Positions 38,824 to 51,734 are shown, counted from the first letter of the stretch. The stretch is 64,000 nucleotides of DNA from Siphonodentalium dalli (GCA_032622095.1 CP136063.1:80519980-80583979), one strand, 5' to 3'. Numbers and translations are program-made. The notes: generated by a model not told the origin, from the letters alone.

Positions 38824-40366
38824 ATGGATGACAGCGATTCTTCCACATCTGAGAACCAATTGTCAGATGACAGTCTTGATAGTGATTCATCTGATGTCGA
38901 TTCTACAGAATCTGCTGGATTCAATAAATCTAAAGAATGTTTGGTAAATATTGACAGGATTGAAACTGTTGGATCACCAGCATCCAATATCTCTGAAAAT
39001 TTAGATGATGACACGTACGAGTCGGACTATGGTCCCGATAAAACTGAGAACACAGATGGAAAACTTAAATATGATTCAGATTGGTGCCCTGATCCCGATG
39101 GTCGTAATTATAAATGTCGAGTTTGTGCAAAGACATTTACAACTACAAAGTATTTGAAACATCATGCCGTCATGAGCCATGGAGATAAGAAGTTAGCTTG
39201 CAGTTTTTGTGAAAAGACGTTTAGTCGGAAGGAACATTTGGAATCGCACACACGGACACATACAAAAGAGAAGCCTTATCAGTGCGAAATATGTTTGAAG
39301 AGTTTTGCCCAAACTAGTGGCCTTAAAAGACACATCAAGTCACATACAGGTGAAAAATCACATTTCTGCATCATTTGTGGGAAAGGATTCTCCGACAGTG
39401 GTGATATGAAGAAGCATCAAATATTGCACTCGGGAGAAAAACCATACCAGCTAGTGTCTAATTTGTGGTATGTCCTTCTCTATGTCACAAAATATGAAAA
39501 TACACATCCAGAGTGTACATAGCAGTGAGAAGAAGTTTGAATGTCCAACTTGTCATAAAATGTTAAAAACGAAATCGTCACTCGATTATCACAAAGAGAC
39601 ACACATTGAGATCTTATCTCATGTATGTTCTATATGTCAGAAGGGATTCCCATCAATGCAAAAGCTTAAGCAACATTCTCGCAATCATAACACTGAGGCA
39701 TCATTCCCATGTTTAATGTGCGGTAACAAGACCTATAGATTTGGCAATGATCTTGCGAGGCATGTTAATTCTGTGCATGTTGGTCACAGGTTCCCATGCT
39801 CCTTTTGTAAGAATTCCTACTTGAGTAAATCTCATTTGAAAAGACATGTTGATATAGTTCACGAGGATGGTGCAAGGAAATTTCAATGTGATATATGTCT
39901 AAAAAAGTTCAACTCAAAGATGTGTTTGAAGAAACATGTTCTCGTTCACACTGGACTGAAGGATTTCAAGTGCGAAAAATGTCCTAAAGCTTTTCTCAGA
40001 GAAAAGTCCTTACAGGACCATATGAAGCTCCACACAAGAGAGAACATGATTCCATGTTCTATTTGTGGTAAAGAATTTATCAGCAAAAAACGGCTTCGTC
40101 ATCACATGGTTATCCATGAAGAAAAGGCACCATATTGGTGCTCACCTTGCAAGAAGAGGTTTAATATAAAATTGCACTTTCAACGTCATAATCAGAGATA
40201 TCACTGTAAGAAGGAATTTGAAGATTTGAATGACCAATCAGAAAATGATTCTACATGTGACACAATGGCTACTAGTATTCGGGGATATCACTGTATAAAG
40301 AAGGAATTTGAAGATTTGAGTCATAGTCCCTCTGACTGGCCAGAAAACGAATCTGTGACTCAATGA
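38824..40366 (+). pseudogene. C2H2 zinc-finger gene, frameshifted, unit 3
   Basis: Same broken structure as in unit 2: first frame 38824-39522 (232 residues, four fingers), second frame 39470-40366 (298 residues, fingers 6-13), CTAG insertion at 39451-39454. No difference from the unit 2 coding region was seen, so the break predates the split of units 2 and 3. Confidence 0.85.
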
Positions 40367-40410
40367 CTATTCAGAATGCATAAAGTTTTGTGAAAATATA
40401 TATATTTATT

Positions 40411-40844
40411 GATGGTCTATCTCTTCCTATGACAAGTTTTATTCAGTTCCCTGGTTATAAAATTATAAATATAAATTGAAGACCCATGTCCAGAAACGCT
40501 TCTATCAATTAATATTGATTTTATTTCTGGCATAATATTCATAAAATCAATTTGGGACATTTTATGGCTCGCATTCGTATGGAGCGTAGCATGCGGTATA
40601 CCATTATCTAAACTTTCTAAAACTAGTAACGAAAAAATGTCCCAATTGATAATCGCATTATATAAGAAAATATCTATAATATCTATATAAAATCAATATG
40701 AATTGATAGATGCGTTTCTGGACAAGGGTCTTCATTTATTATTTATAATTTTATAACCAGGGAACTATATAAAACTCATATTTATTATTTGATACCCCGG
40801 ACACTATATACATGTAAAATGCATTTAGGAAGAGATTGAACATC
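40411..40844. mobile_element. 434-bp foldback MITE, unit 3
   Basis: Copy of the element at 13093-13526. Confidence 0.85.
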
Positions 40845-40954
40845 TTTAAGAAATTGAATTATTTTGATATATAATTTTTACAAACTTTAGTTCTCACATT
40901 AATTCAATCCAAAATTGTTCAACCAAAGCTTGCAATCACTACCATTCGTGCCAA

Positions 40955-42270
40955 GCCTGTATATAGTGTGTATGACATTTGCAGAATGAGGTCCCTAGAG
41001 GGTGAACTTAGTGTCACCAAATTCACTCTTTGGGGCCCTCATTCTGCTTAGGCCTCAACTGTTATGGAGGCCTAGGATTAGAGTAAAAGTTCCCCAGTTA
41101 AAGTTGGTGATGTTCACCCATAAGTCACATTGATTATCCATTTTATCTTCTACAAATTAGTGGATATAGAAACTGAACAGAAGGAAAAAAGTAACAATGT
41201 TAATTTGAGACTATAGATACTTCCCAGAAGATGAGTCCTAAGCAGAATGAGGTCCTAGCGGATGAATTTGGTGATGTTAGCCCAGTGTGGGGTAGCATCA
41301 CTAAATTCACCATCTGGGGACCTCATTCTGCATATTAGTCTGGCTGACAAACTAAATCGTTGGAAAGAGACCTTCGTCTAATAACATATCCAAAATCCGC
41401 TTTGGGGAAAATGTTCTACAGTGCCTTGAATAGAGGTGGGATCTGATGTAAATTATGAAGGTAATTATACGATATGTTGTGGCATAGGAATTATGCAGTT
41501 TTACACGCATCTGTGAAATGAGCGAATATAGTGTCAGGGACAGAAAATAATACAATCACAGGCATGAAATGGCTGCCAAAATGGCCACAACTCCCAAGAT
41601 ATGCCATGGCGAAAGCAACATATTGGATAACCACATGGGAGTGGAAATATGAATTGTTAATATAAAAGTCTGTTGTTAAGTATTTTTAAAGATACACCGC
41701 TCATGAATACAGATCCATCTGAAGGATTTATCGGTCACTGCAATGCAAGTCAAACCCAATGATTTACGTCTTTAAAGTTTGGGTTTTCTGCTAATCCAAC
41801 ATCCAACTGTCTGGCCAAAATATAGAAATGTTGGGCATGCAACACACAAAGTAATGTTTAGCCATGCACTGCATGGTAGTTTCATTTGGCATTGTGATTA
41901 ATTATTGAATGTAAGGCAGAAATTGAAGTGCATACCCTTGTGGTATAAAGACTAGTTACATTTCTGGAATTTTATTCACTCTCCGTGTGAACATACCACA
42001 CACATATGTCCCAATGCTTATCATACTGCAAAATAACACTCATCTCTTGAATAGATTAGCGCCATATCTCACCAGATCAAAGAGAAGGTACATCTTACAG
42101 TTCATTTAAGACTAATTTTCATGCTGCTACCAAACCGGTTTATTAGTAGACAATTTTGTTCTAATTACTTCAGTCGTCACTTTACTATGCTAGCCCACTG
42201 AGTGGTATAATGTCACTAAATTCACCCTCTGGGAACCTCATTCTGCAAATAACACACTATTTCAATGCTT
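40955..42270. mobile_element. Palindromic-ended element across unit 3/4 junction
   Basis: Same element as at 13637, with a substitution at 41129 in this copy. Confidence 0.6.
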
Positions 42271-45200
42271 GTTTTATTAGCTTCATCAAATGAGGGTAGT
42301 TTGCATACCAATGTTCCAAATAAATGTGCCTTTCGAGACCATTATAACTGTTGATTTGTAATTATGGGATCGATAAATTGTCCGGAATGTGCATAAACAT
42401 ACTAGTAGTTGGCCTACACTGGCGATTCCACAAGGGTGAATCCTATCCAGTCTGAAATGGTTAATGTTATGCCTGTTCTGTTGTCCCTCTTCTGCATATT
42501 TGTCAATTCATAAACAAACATGACATCTTAGATTGAGTTAGAAGTAAAATCCCATGCTCGATCCAGGTAGGTATATTTGACATCATACATTTGGTATCAA
42601 TAATAATCATGCAAATTGTTTGTCATGTACGCCTGGCATCAAAACGTATTTTGTATCTTGCATCAATGGGGAAATAAGAAACATCTCCCAGCGATTTTTG
42701 TCAACAAAACATCAGTACTCAAGTGTCTGGCAGAGGGAGTAAATAAATGTCCAGACCAAAATAAGCAACATGCAGGGGGAACTTTTAGATTAAATTAATA
42801 CAAGTTTATTTGGAACACTAGAGTATACCACTCGATTCTGACACTGAAGCTCAACTTTGGGAGGAGTTTATTTTTTGCTGAGCAATGAATAGAATAATAA
42901 AGAAGGAAAGCCAATAAATTACAGTAAAGGTCTTCTATTGTGTAGATGAAATTATTTCCATTTCAAACATTTCATCAATAAATATGGGCTGCAGGGTGTG
43001 CAGATGGATTAAAATTTGAAATCCAAAATAACTGCTGGCCGCCATGTTTTGTAATGAATTTTGGAAATAATTGATGGCTCCAATCTAGAGGTCACCCCAA
43101 AAAAATTTGGTGACGTTTAGATGAGGGGTGTGGCCTGTAGGGTGTGCCAAATTATTTAGTCGGGCAAAGAGTAAAATCCAAGATGGCCACTGGCAGTCAT
43201 GTTTTTTAAACAAATTTTGGAAATAATCAATGGCTCCCATCCAGAGGTCACCCCGAATATCCATACGGCGATTGGTGACGATTATATGAGGGATGTGTCC
43301 TGTAGGGTGTGCCGAAGGATTTATTCATGCAAAGAGCCTAGTCCAAAATGGCCACTGGCAGCCATGTTTTTCTACAAATTTCGGAAATCACCATGAAGAT
43401 CCATATAAAGTTTGGTGATGATCGGATGAGGGATACGGTCTGTAGAGTGTACTAAAGGATTTAGTCATGCAATGATTAAAATCCAATATGGCTGCCTGTT
43501 TTTCATCGAAAATTGTTCAAATTCGATGGCTCCCATCTAGAAGTGATCCTAAACATGCCTGTAAATTTTAAAAACAATTCTTCAATAAATGCAGGCTGCA
43601 GGATGTGCCAATGGATTAAAATTTGAAATCCAATATGGCTGCTGGTGGCCATGTTTTTTAATGAATTTCGGAAATAATGGCTCCCATCTAGAGGTCACCC
43701 CAAAGATCCATATGAAGTTTGGTAGTGATTAGATTAGGGATGTGGTCTATAGGGTGTGCCAAAGGATTTAGTCAATTTTCGTTAAAACATAATTATGGCT
43801 GGTGGCCATGTTTTTAAAACAAATTTCAGAGATGATCGATGGCTCCCATCTAGAGGTCACCCGAAAGATCCGTAGTAAAATCCAAGATGGCTGCCGGCAG
43901 CCATGTTTTTAACGAAAATCACTAAAATTTGAGAGCTCCCATCTAGAGTTGATCCTAAACATGCCTGTAAATTTTCAAAACATTTCTCCGATAAATGTGG
44001 GCTGCAGGGTGTGCCGATGAATTCAAATTTGAAATCACCCCGAAGATCCATATAACGTTTGTTGATGATCGGATGAGGGATGCGGCATGTACGTAGGGTG
44101 AGCCAAAGGAAATTGTTGAAGGACAGTCAACAGATGCCAACCCACGGCAATAGCACAAACTTTACAAGGTGAAGTTGAGCTAAAAGGAAGAAAGACAAAC
44201 AACAATTTTATTAATCATATTTAATGATTAATTTCACCACAAATATAAATGGTATGTATAGTATACAACCATTTCATGACAATAGACAGATATGAGCTGA
44301 ATTTCTACATAAATACAAAAGGTCCAGCCTGAAATGTTCTCAATCAATTAGACATCAGTTAATCAGGTTTTGACATTTTGGTAGTATGATATACCAGTAA
44401 CAAGGCACAACAAGAATTTAAAGAGAAATGAATTCTACAAAAGTGTGCATTAAATTGTCTCCCTATGGAAGACTAGCATATATAAGAGAATGCACTGGCA
44501 CAGTAATGCTGCACCAGCGCTGCTTCTCTCTGGAAAGGGTTAATGTTAAAGATGGACAATACTCTTTTGGGCTATAGTTACTATAACAATACCTATTTTT
44601 TTTTTTTTTATCAAATAATGGTAAATTTTTATATATTGGTGGCACTCAATATAAATGCTTGCCAGACGGTGTACACTACATTTTACACCAGCCACTATGA
44701 CAAGAAACTATTTTCTCAGAAAGTAACCACGTTTGGTGCTCCATTGATAAAAAAAAAACGCACTGGTTTTCGGGTGCCTATTCAACTTATGCTTAATATT
44801 TAATAAATTAGAATATGATTTCAAAGTATTTGGAGTATTTTGGAGTTGCAGCCCAAACAGATAAAGTAGCTTCGGACAAGTCAGTTGTGTACATTGCATT
44901 GAAATTAGATTACAGACAGCAACACCAAGGCTTTCAGGTGACTGCGATGTATCTGTTACTTGTATCCGTTATCACATATTCTATTTTCAATGCAACGTAA
45001 AGAGTAACATAAACCTTATATGGCGTGCATCATTACTTTTTTGTTTTCAATCGATAAAAGATGTAATGGTGTCTGTCTTCGAAGCGAAGTAAAATGAACT
45101 TGAATTCATGCCAATAAAGTGTTAGTTGTTTGGATTTTGGATTCTATTTTCAACACAACGTAAAGAGTAACACATTCCTTATATGGCGTGCATCATAACT

Positions 45201-45671
45201 TTTTTGTTTTCAATCGATAAAAGATGTAATGGTGTCTGTCTTCGAAGCGAAGTAAAATCAACTTGTATTTATGTCAATAAAGTGTGCTGTTTGGATTTTA
45301 CAGGTTTTACATTTTCGAACAATTAATTTATTACAGATAGATTTGTAATATTACATTTATTCCAATATTGACGTTATAAGTTATAGCGCAATGTACGTGC
45401 CTGTGTGAATTGCTTTAACACAGGCAACAGTTCGTGCCAATGCAACATATGGACCGACGCAACATGCACAACAGACCCGTCTGAACACTCCGTTAATCAT
45501 CTTTCTGCAAGTATTTTATTATCTTGGAGTAATACTAGTATGTGGAAACTTGAATCATATGAGAAAAAAAGATAATGAAATTGTTTATTAAAGAAACAAA
45601 TATGTTTTAGGTGAAGACTTGGTTAATGTAACCAGCAGATAGTATGGCAGATGAATACATACATATATATA
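40974..45671. repeat. Macrosatellite unit 4, truncated (4.7 kb)
   Basis: Fourth copy, which matches the others until an ATACATATATATA microsatellite (position 4699 of unit 1) and then switches to unrelated sequence. It is more diverged than units 1-3: changes at 41129, 43102, 45423 and 45456, a 4-bp insertion near 42568, a 1-bp loss near 45260 and a 4-bp loss near 45343. It has no 37-bp minisatellite, no LINE tail and no zinc-finger gene. It is the edge copy of the array, which fits the usual pattern that edge copies escape homogenisation. Confidence 0.93.
42968..44107. repeat. Degenerate tandem repeat block, unit 4
   Basis: Copy of the block at 1991-3130, with a g-to-a change at 43102. Confidence 0.75.
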
Positions 45672-45728
45672 ACAGACATGACAATTGGAACTTATTCCCT
45701 ATTCCTTATTCCTTATTTTCAAAAATGT
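45672..45728. other. Junction between macrosatellite and 142-bp array
   Basis: Short AT-rich linker containing three ATTCC/TTATT-like steps (CTATTCCTTATTCCTTATTT) between the broken unit 4 and the first 142-bp unit. It is not found in units 1-3. The break on the macrosatellite side lies in an AT dinucleotide run, a typical breakage point. Confidence 0.7.
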
Positions 45729-48079
45729 CCTTTTCGACCGATTTGACGGCATGGTTGGGTGGCCCGCCCCAAATACCGCCTAGAAACACTCCGACCCCCC
45801 ACCCATCACCCCGGGGGGTGCCACCCCGAGGGGGTGAAAATGGGGTATGGACCATTTTCGAGAACGGTAAGGATTTCGACCGATTTGACGGCATGGGTGG
45901 GTGGCCCGCCCCAAATACCACCTAGAAACACCCCCACCCCCTACCCATCACCCCCGGAGGGTGCCACCCGAGGGGGTGAAAATGGGGTATGGACCATTTT
46001 CGAGAACGGTAAGGATTTCGACCGATTTGACGGCATGGGTGGGTGGCTCGCCCCAAATACTACCTAGAAACACCCTCACCCCCCCCCATCACCCCGGAGG
46101 GTGCCACCCCGAGGGGGTAAAAATGGGGTATGGACCATTTTCGAGAACGGTAAGGATTTCGACCGATTTGACGGCATGGGTGGGTGGCCCGCCCCAAATA
46201 CCACCTAGAAACACCCCCACCCCCACCCATCACCCCCGGAGTGTGCCACCCCGAGGGGGTGAACATGGGGCATGGACCATTTTCGAGAACGGTAAGGATT
46301 TCGACCGATTTGACGGCATGGTGGGTGGCCCGCCCCAAATACCACCTAGAAACACCCCACCCCCCACCCATTACCCCCGGAGGGTGCCACCCCGAGGGGG
46401 TGAAAATGGGGTATGGACCATTTTCGAGAACGGTAAGGATTTCGACCGATTTGACGGCATGGGTGGGTGGCCCGCCCCAAATACCACCTAGAAACACCCC
46501 CACCCCCCCACCCATCACCCCCGGAGGGTGCCACCCCGAGGGGGTGAAAATAGGGTATGGACCATTTTCGAGAACGGTAAGGATTTCGACCGATTTGACG
46601 GCATGGGTGGGTGGCCCGCCCCAAATACCAGCTAGAAACACCCCCCACCCATCACCCCCGGAGGGTGCCACCCCGAGGGGGTGAAAATGGGGTATGGACC
46701 ATTTTCGAGAACGGTAGGGATTTCGACCGATTTGACGGCATAGGTGGGTGGCCCGCCCCAAATACCACCTAGAAACACCCCCACCCCACCCATCACCCCC
46801 GGAGGGTGCCACCCCGATGGGGTGAAAATGGGGTGAGGACCATTTTCGAGAACGGTAAGGATTTCGACCGATTTGACGGCATGGGTGGGTGGCCCGCCCC
46901 AAATACCACCTAGAAACACCCCCACCCCCACCAATCACCCCCGGAGGGTGCCACCCCGAGGGGGTGAAAATGGGGTATGGACCATTTTCGAGAACGGTAA
47001 GGATTTCGACCGATTTGACGGCATGGGTGGGTGGCCCGCCCAAAATACCACCTAGAAACATCCCCACCCCCCACCCATCACCCCCGGAGGGTGCCACCCC
47101 GAGGGGGTGAAAATGGGGTATGGACCATTTTCGAGAACGGTAAGGATTTCGACCGATTTGACGGCATGGGTGGGTGGCCCGCCCCAAATACTACCTAGAA
47201 ACACCCCCACCCCCACCCATCACCCCCGGAGGGTGCCACACCGAGGGGGTGAATATGGGGTATGGACCATTTTCGAGAACGGTAAGGATTTCGACCGATT
47301 TGACGGCATGGGTGGGTGGCCCGCCCCAAATACCACCTAGAAACACCCCCACCCCCACCAATCACCCCCGGAGGGTGCCACCCCGAGGGGGTGAAAATGG
47401 GGTATGGACCATTTTCGAGAACGGTAAGGATTTCGACCGATTTGACGGCATGGGTGGGTGGCCCGCCCAAAATACCACCTAGAAACACCCCACCCCCACC
47501 CATCACCCCCGGAGGGTGCCACCCCGAGGGGGTGAACATGGGGTATGGACCATTTTCGAGAACGGTAAGGATTTCGACCGATTTGACGGCATGGGTGGGT
47601 GGCCCGCCCCAAATACTACCTAGAAACACCCCCATCCCCACCCATCACCCCCGGAGGGTGCCACACCGAGGGGGTGAATATGGGGTATGGACCATTTTCG
47701 AGAACGGTAAGGATTTCGACCGATTTGACGGCATGGGTGGGTGGCCCGCCCCAAATACCACATAGAAACACCCCCACCCCCCACCCATCACTCCCGGAGG
47801 GTGCCACACCGAGGGGGTGAAAATGGGGTATGGACCATTTTCGAGAACGGTAAGGATTTCGACCGATTTGACGGCATGGGTGGGTGGCCCGCCCCAAATA
47901 CCACCTAGAAACACCCCCACCCCCACCCATCACCCGCGGAGGGTGCCACCCCGAGGGGGTGAAAATGGGGTATGGACCATTTTCGAGAACGGTAAGGATT
48001 TCGACCGATTTGACGGCATGGGTGGGTGGCCCGCCCCAAATACCACCTAGAAACACCCCCACCCCCACCCATCACCCCC
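45729..48079. repeat. Higher-order block 1 of the 142-bp array (17 units)
   Basis: Units 1-17; the last is cut to about 80 bp. Diagnostic units include unit 1 (GGTTGGGTGG, ACTCCGACCC), unit 3 (GGCTCGCCCC), unit 4 (GGAGTGTGCC, GGGGCATGG), unit 7 (ACCAGCTAG) and unit 10 (GCCCAAAATACC). Confidence 0.85.
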
Positions 48080-50112
48080 TTTTCGACCGATTTGACGGCA
48101 TGGTTGGGTGGCCCGCCCCAAATACCGCCTAGAAACACTCCGACCCCCCACCCATCACCCCGGGGGGTGCCACCCCGAGGGGGTGAAAATGGGGTATGGA
48201 CCATTTTCGAGAACGGTAAGGATTTCGACCGATTTGACAGCATGGGTGGGTGGCCCGCCCCAAATACCACCTAGAAACACCCCCACCCCCTACCCATCAC
48301 CCCGGAGGGTGCCACCCGAGGGGTGAAAATGGGGTATGGACCATTTTCGAGAACGGTAAGGATTTCGACCGATTTGACGGCATGGGTGGGTGGCTCGCCC
48401 CAAATACTACCTAGAAACACCCTCACCCCCCCCCCATCACCCCCGGAGGGTGCCACCCCGAGGGGGTAAAAATGGGGTATGGACCATTTTCGAGAACGGT
48501 AAGGATTTCGACCGATTTGACGGCATGGGTGGGTGGCCCGCCCCAAATACCACCTAGAAACACCCCCACCCCCACCCATCACCCCCGGAGTGTGCCACCC
48601 CGAGGGGGTGAACATGGGGCATGGACCATTTTCGAGAACGGTAAGGATTTCGACCGATTTGACGGCATGGTGGGTGGCCCGCCCCAAATACCACCTAGAA
48701 ACACCCCACCCCCCACCCATCACCCCCGGAGGGTGCCACCCCGAGGGGGTGAAAATGGGGTATGGACCATTTTCGAGAACGGTAAGGATTTCGACCGATT
48801 TGACGGCATGGGTGGGTGGCCCGCCCCAAATACCACCTAGAAACACCCCCACCCCCCACCCATCACCCCCGGAGGGTGCCACCCCGAGGGGGTGAAAATA
48901 GGGTATGGACCATTTTCGAGAACGGTAAGGATTTCGACCGATTTGACGGCATGGGTGGGTGGCCCGCCCCAAATACCAGCTAGAAACACCCCCCACCCAT
49001 CACCCCCGGAGGGTGCCACCCCGAGGGGGTGAAAATGGGGGTATGGACCATTTTCGAGAACGGTAGGGATTTCGACCGATTTGACGGCATAGGTGGGTGG
49101 CCCGCCCCAAATACCACCTAGAAACACCCCCACCCCCACCCATCACCCCCGGAGTGTGCCACCCCGATGGGGTGAAAATGGGGTGAGGACCATTTTCGAG
49201 AACGGTAAGGATTTCGACCGATTTGACGGCATGGGTGGGTGGCCCGCCCCAAATACCACCTAGAAACACCCCCACCCCCACCAATCACCCCCGGAGGGTG
49301 CCACCCCGAGGGGGTGAAAATGGGATATGGACCATTTTCGAGAACGGTAAGGATTTCGACCGATTTGACGGCATGGGTGGGTGGCCCGCCCAAAATACCA
49401 CCTAGAAACATCCCCACCCCCCCACCCATCACCCCCGGAGGGTGCCACCCCGAGGGGGTGAAAATGGGGTATGGACCATTTTCGAGAACGGTAAGGATTT
49501 CGACCGATTTGACGGCATGGGTGGGTGGCCCGCCCCAAATACTACCTAGAAACACCCCCACCCCCCACCCATCACCCCCGGAGGGTGCCACACCGAGGGG
49601 GTGAATATGGGGTATGGACCATTTTCGAGAACGGTAAGGATTTCGACCGATTTGACGGCATGGTGGGTGGCCCGCCCCAAATACCACCTAGAAACACCCC
49701 CACCCCCACCAATCACCCCCGGAGGGTGCCATCCCGAAGGGGTGAAAATGGGGTATGGACCATTTTCGAGAACGGTAAGGATTTCGACCGATTTGACGGC
49801 ATGGGTGGGTGGCCCGCCCAAAATACCACCTAGAAACACCCCACCCCCACCCATCACCCCCGGAGGGTGCCACCCCGAGGGGGTGAACATGGGGTATGGA
49901 CCATTTTCGAGAACGGTAAGGATTTCGACCGATTTGACGGCATGGGTGGGTGGCCCGCCCCAAATACTACCTAGAAACACCCCCATCCCCACCCATCACC
50001 CCCGGAGGGTGCCACACCGAGGGGGTGAATATGGGGTATGGACCATTTTCGAGAACGGTAAGGATTTCGACCGATTTGACGGCATGGGTGGGTGGCCCGC
50101 CCCAAATACCAC
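48080..50112. repeat. Higher-order block 2 of the 142-bp array (15 units)
   Basis: Repeats units 1-15 of block 1 in the same order with the same diagnostic variants, 2,349 bp downstream. It stops abruptly in unit 15 at ACCACAT, after which unique sequence begins at 50113. Confidence 0.85.
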
Positions 50113-50280
50113 ATTATAATGTTAAAGTGGTTTTAGTTGTGTGTGTTTTAGTTTAACCCGATTGACCAACATCTGAAGTTGCACTTTTATTGTCTGTCGT
50201 CAGCTTATTTATCCTGATGAACAATAGACCAATGTATACTTTTATAACTAAAGGGGAGAATTCATTTCGTATAGAAAGTG
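50113..50280. other. Unique spacer with repeat remnant
   Basis: 50218-50280 contains ATAGACCAATGTATACTTTT and GAGAATTCATTTCGTAT, related to 51382-51451 and, inverted, to 61770-61831. This is a dispersed repeat family in the SMARCA region. Confidence 0.5.
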
Positions 50281-50310
50281 TTAACCCTTTACCCAACAGA
50301 AGTGCCCTGT

Positions 50311-50379
50311 GCCAATGCATTCTCTTATATATGCGAGTCGACCATGGGTCGTCTCGCATATATAAGAGAATGCATTGGC
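50311..50379. repeat. Hairpin 1 within the piggyBac-like MITE
   Basis: Inverted arms of about 30 bp (GCCAATGCATTCTCTTATAT, then ATGCGAG, and their complements) flank a short loop around CCATGGG. If transcribed it would form a long double-stranded stem. Confidence 0.85.
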
Positions 50380-50446
50380 TTAACACAATAAAAATTATAA
50401 AATTGTTAAAGAATGTAAGAAAAAATGGTAAAAAGTTTTTTTTTAG

Positions 50447-50515
50447 GCCAATGCATTCTCTTATATATGCGAGGCGACCTATGGTCGACTCGCATATATA
50501 AGAGAATGCATTGGC
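50447..50515. repeat. Hairpin 2 within the piggyBac-like MITE
   Basis: Second copy of the same hairpin with a slightly different loop (CCTATGG), about 136 bp downstream of the first. Outer bases CCCTGTGCC (about 50305) and GGCACAGGG (about 50513) pair across the two hairpins. Confidence 0.85.
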
Positions 50516-50678
50516 ACAGGGCATAACTGTAACCATCACAATGTGGTCAATGAGCCGGTTCCAATGATATCCATATTTGTATGGTTTTATTGAGACAGAC
50601 CGAAGATATGGGTAAAGGGTTAATGACATCAACAGGTGTGTTTATGTTTATATACTATTTTGTTGGTTTCTATTGCAG

Positions 50679-50821
50679 ACCAGATCTCTACAGAAGTGGT
50701 GGCAAGTTTGAGATTCTGGACCGGATGCTTCCTAAGTTGAAAGTGTCAGATCACCGAGTTTTAATGTTCTGTCAGATGACATCGTTGATGAGCATTATGG
50801 AGGATTACTTACTCTTCAGAG
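50679..50821 (+). CDS. SMARCA4: SMARCA2/4 exon a (helicase lobe 2, start)
   Basis: Acceptor TTTCTATTGCAG ends at 50678; donor GTAAAC starts at 50822. 143 bp, entering with the third base of a split Gly codon and leaving with the first base of another. It encodes [20 protein letters not shown] followed by [18 protein letters not shown] (motif IV region). The preceding exon is not in the nearby 5 kb. Confidence 0.93.
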
Positions 50822-51708
<887 letters not shown>

Positions 51709-51734
51709 TAATCATAATACTAATCAGGCCAAAA

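Larger units (their letters stand above)
27315..40973. repeat. Macrosatellite unit 3 (13,659 bp)
   Basis: Third full copy. Relative to unit 2, I found only three single-base changes: near 35873 (a to t), in the GT microsatellite near 37870 (g to a), and at 37996 (c to a). It carries the same CTAG insertion as unit 2. Confidence 0.95.
45729..50112. repeat. 142-bp GC-rich minisatellite, 32 units
   Basis: Units begin CGACCGATTTGACGGCATGG and run through CCCGCCCCAAATACCACC, a C-rich tract, CGGAGGGTGCCACCCCGAGG and CCATTTTCGAGAACGGTAAG. Average spacing is 141.7 bp in both halves. Most length variation is in the C runs (three to nine C). Long frames (up to 375 codons on the minus strand, 196 on the plus strand) exist only because the repeat lacks stops in some phases. 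They change frame with each C-run indel and repeat the same residues, so I do not call genes. The minus strand has repeated runs of G suited to G-quadruplexes. Confidence 0.95.
50281..50623. mobile_element. piggyBac-like MITE
   Basis: Perfect 15-bp inverted ends: TTAACCCTTTACCCA at 50281-50295 and its complement at 50609-50623. TTAA at both extremes followed by CCC is the hallmark of piggyBac-family insertion at TTAA targets. Inside are two strong hairpins (50311-50379 and 50447-50515), each starting GCCAATGCATTCTCTTATAT. At 343 bp it has no transposase and is non-autonomous. It ends 55 bp before the acceptor of the first SMARCA exon seen here. Confidence 0.75.

Noticed and set aside
45644-45925. 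93-codon frame across the macrosatellite/minisatellite junction
   Set aside because: Chimera of unit 4 and the first 142-bp units; no support as a gene.
46060-47187. Minus-strand frame of 375 codons and many similar frames on both strands
   Set aside because: They lie wholly in the 142-bp minisatellite, repeat the same residues about every 47 codons, and jump frame at variable C runs. Open only because the repeat lacks stops.
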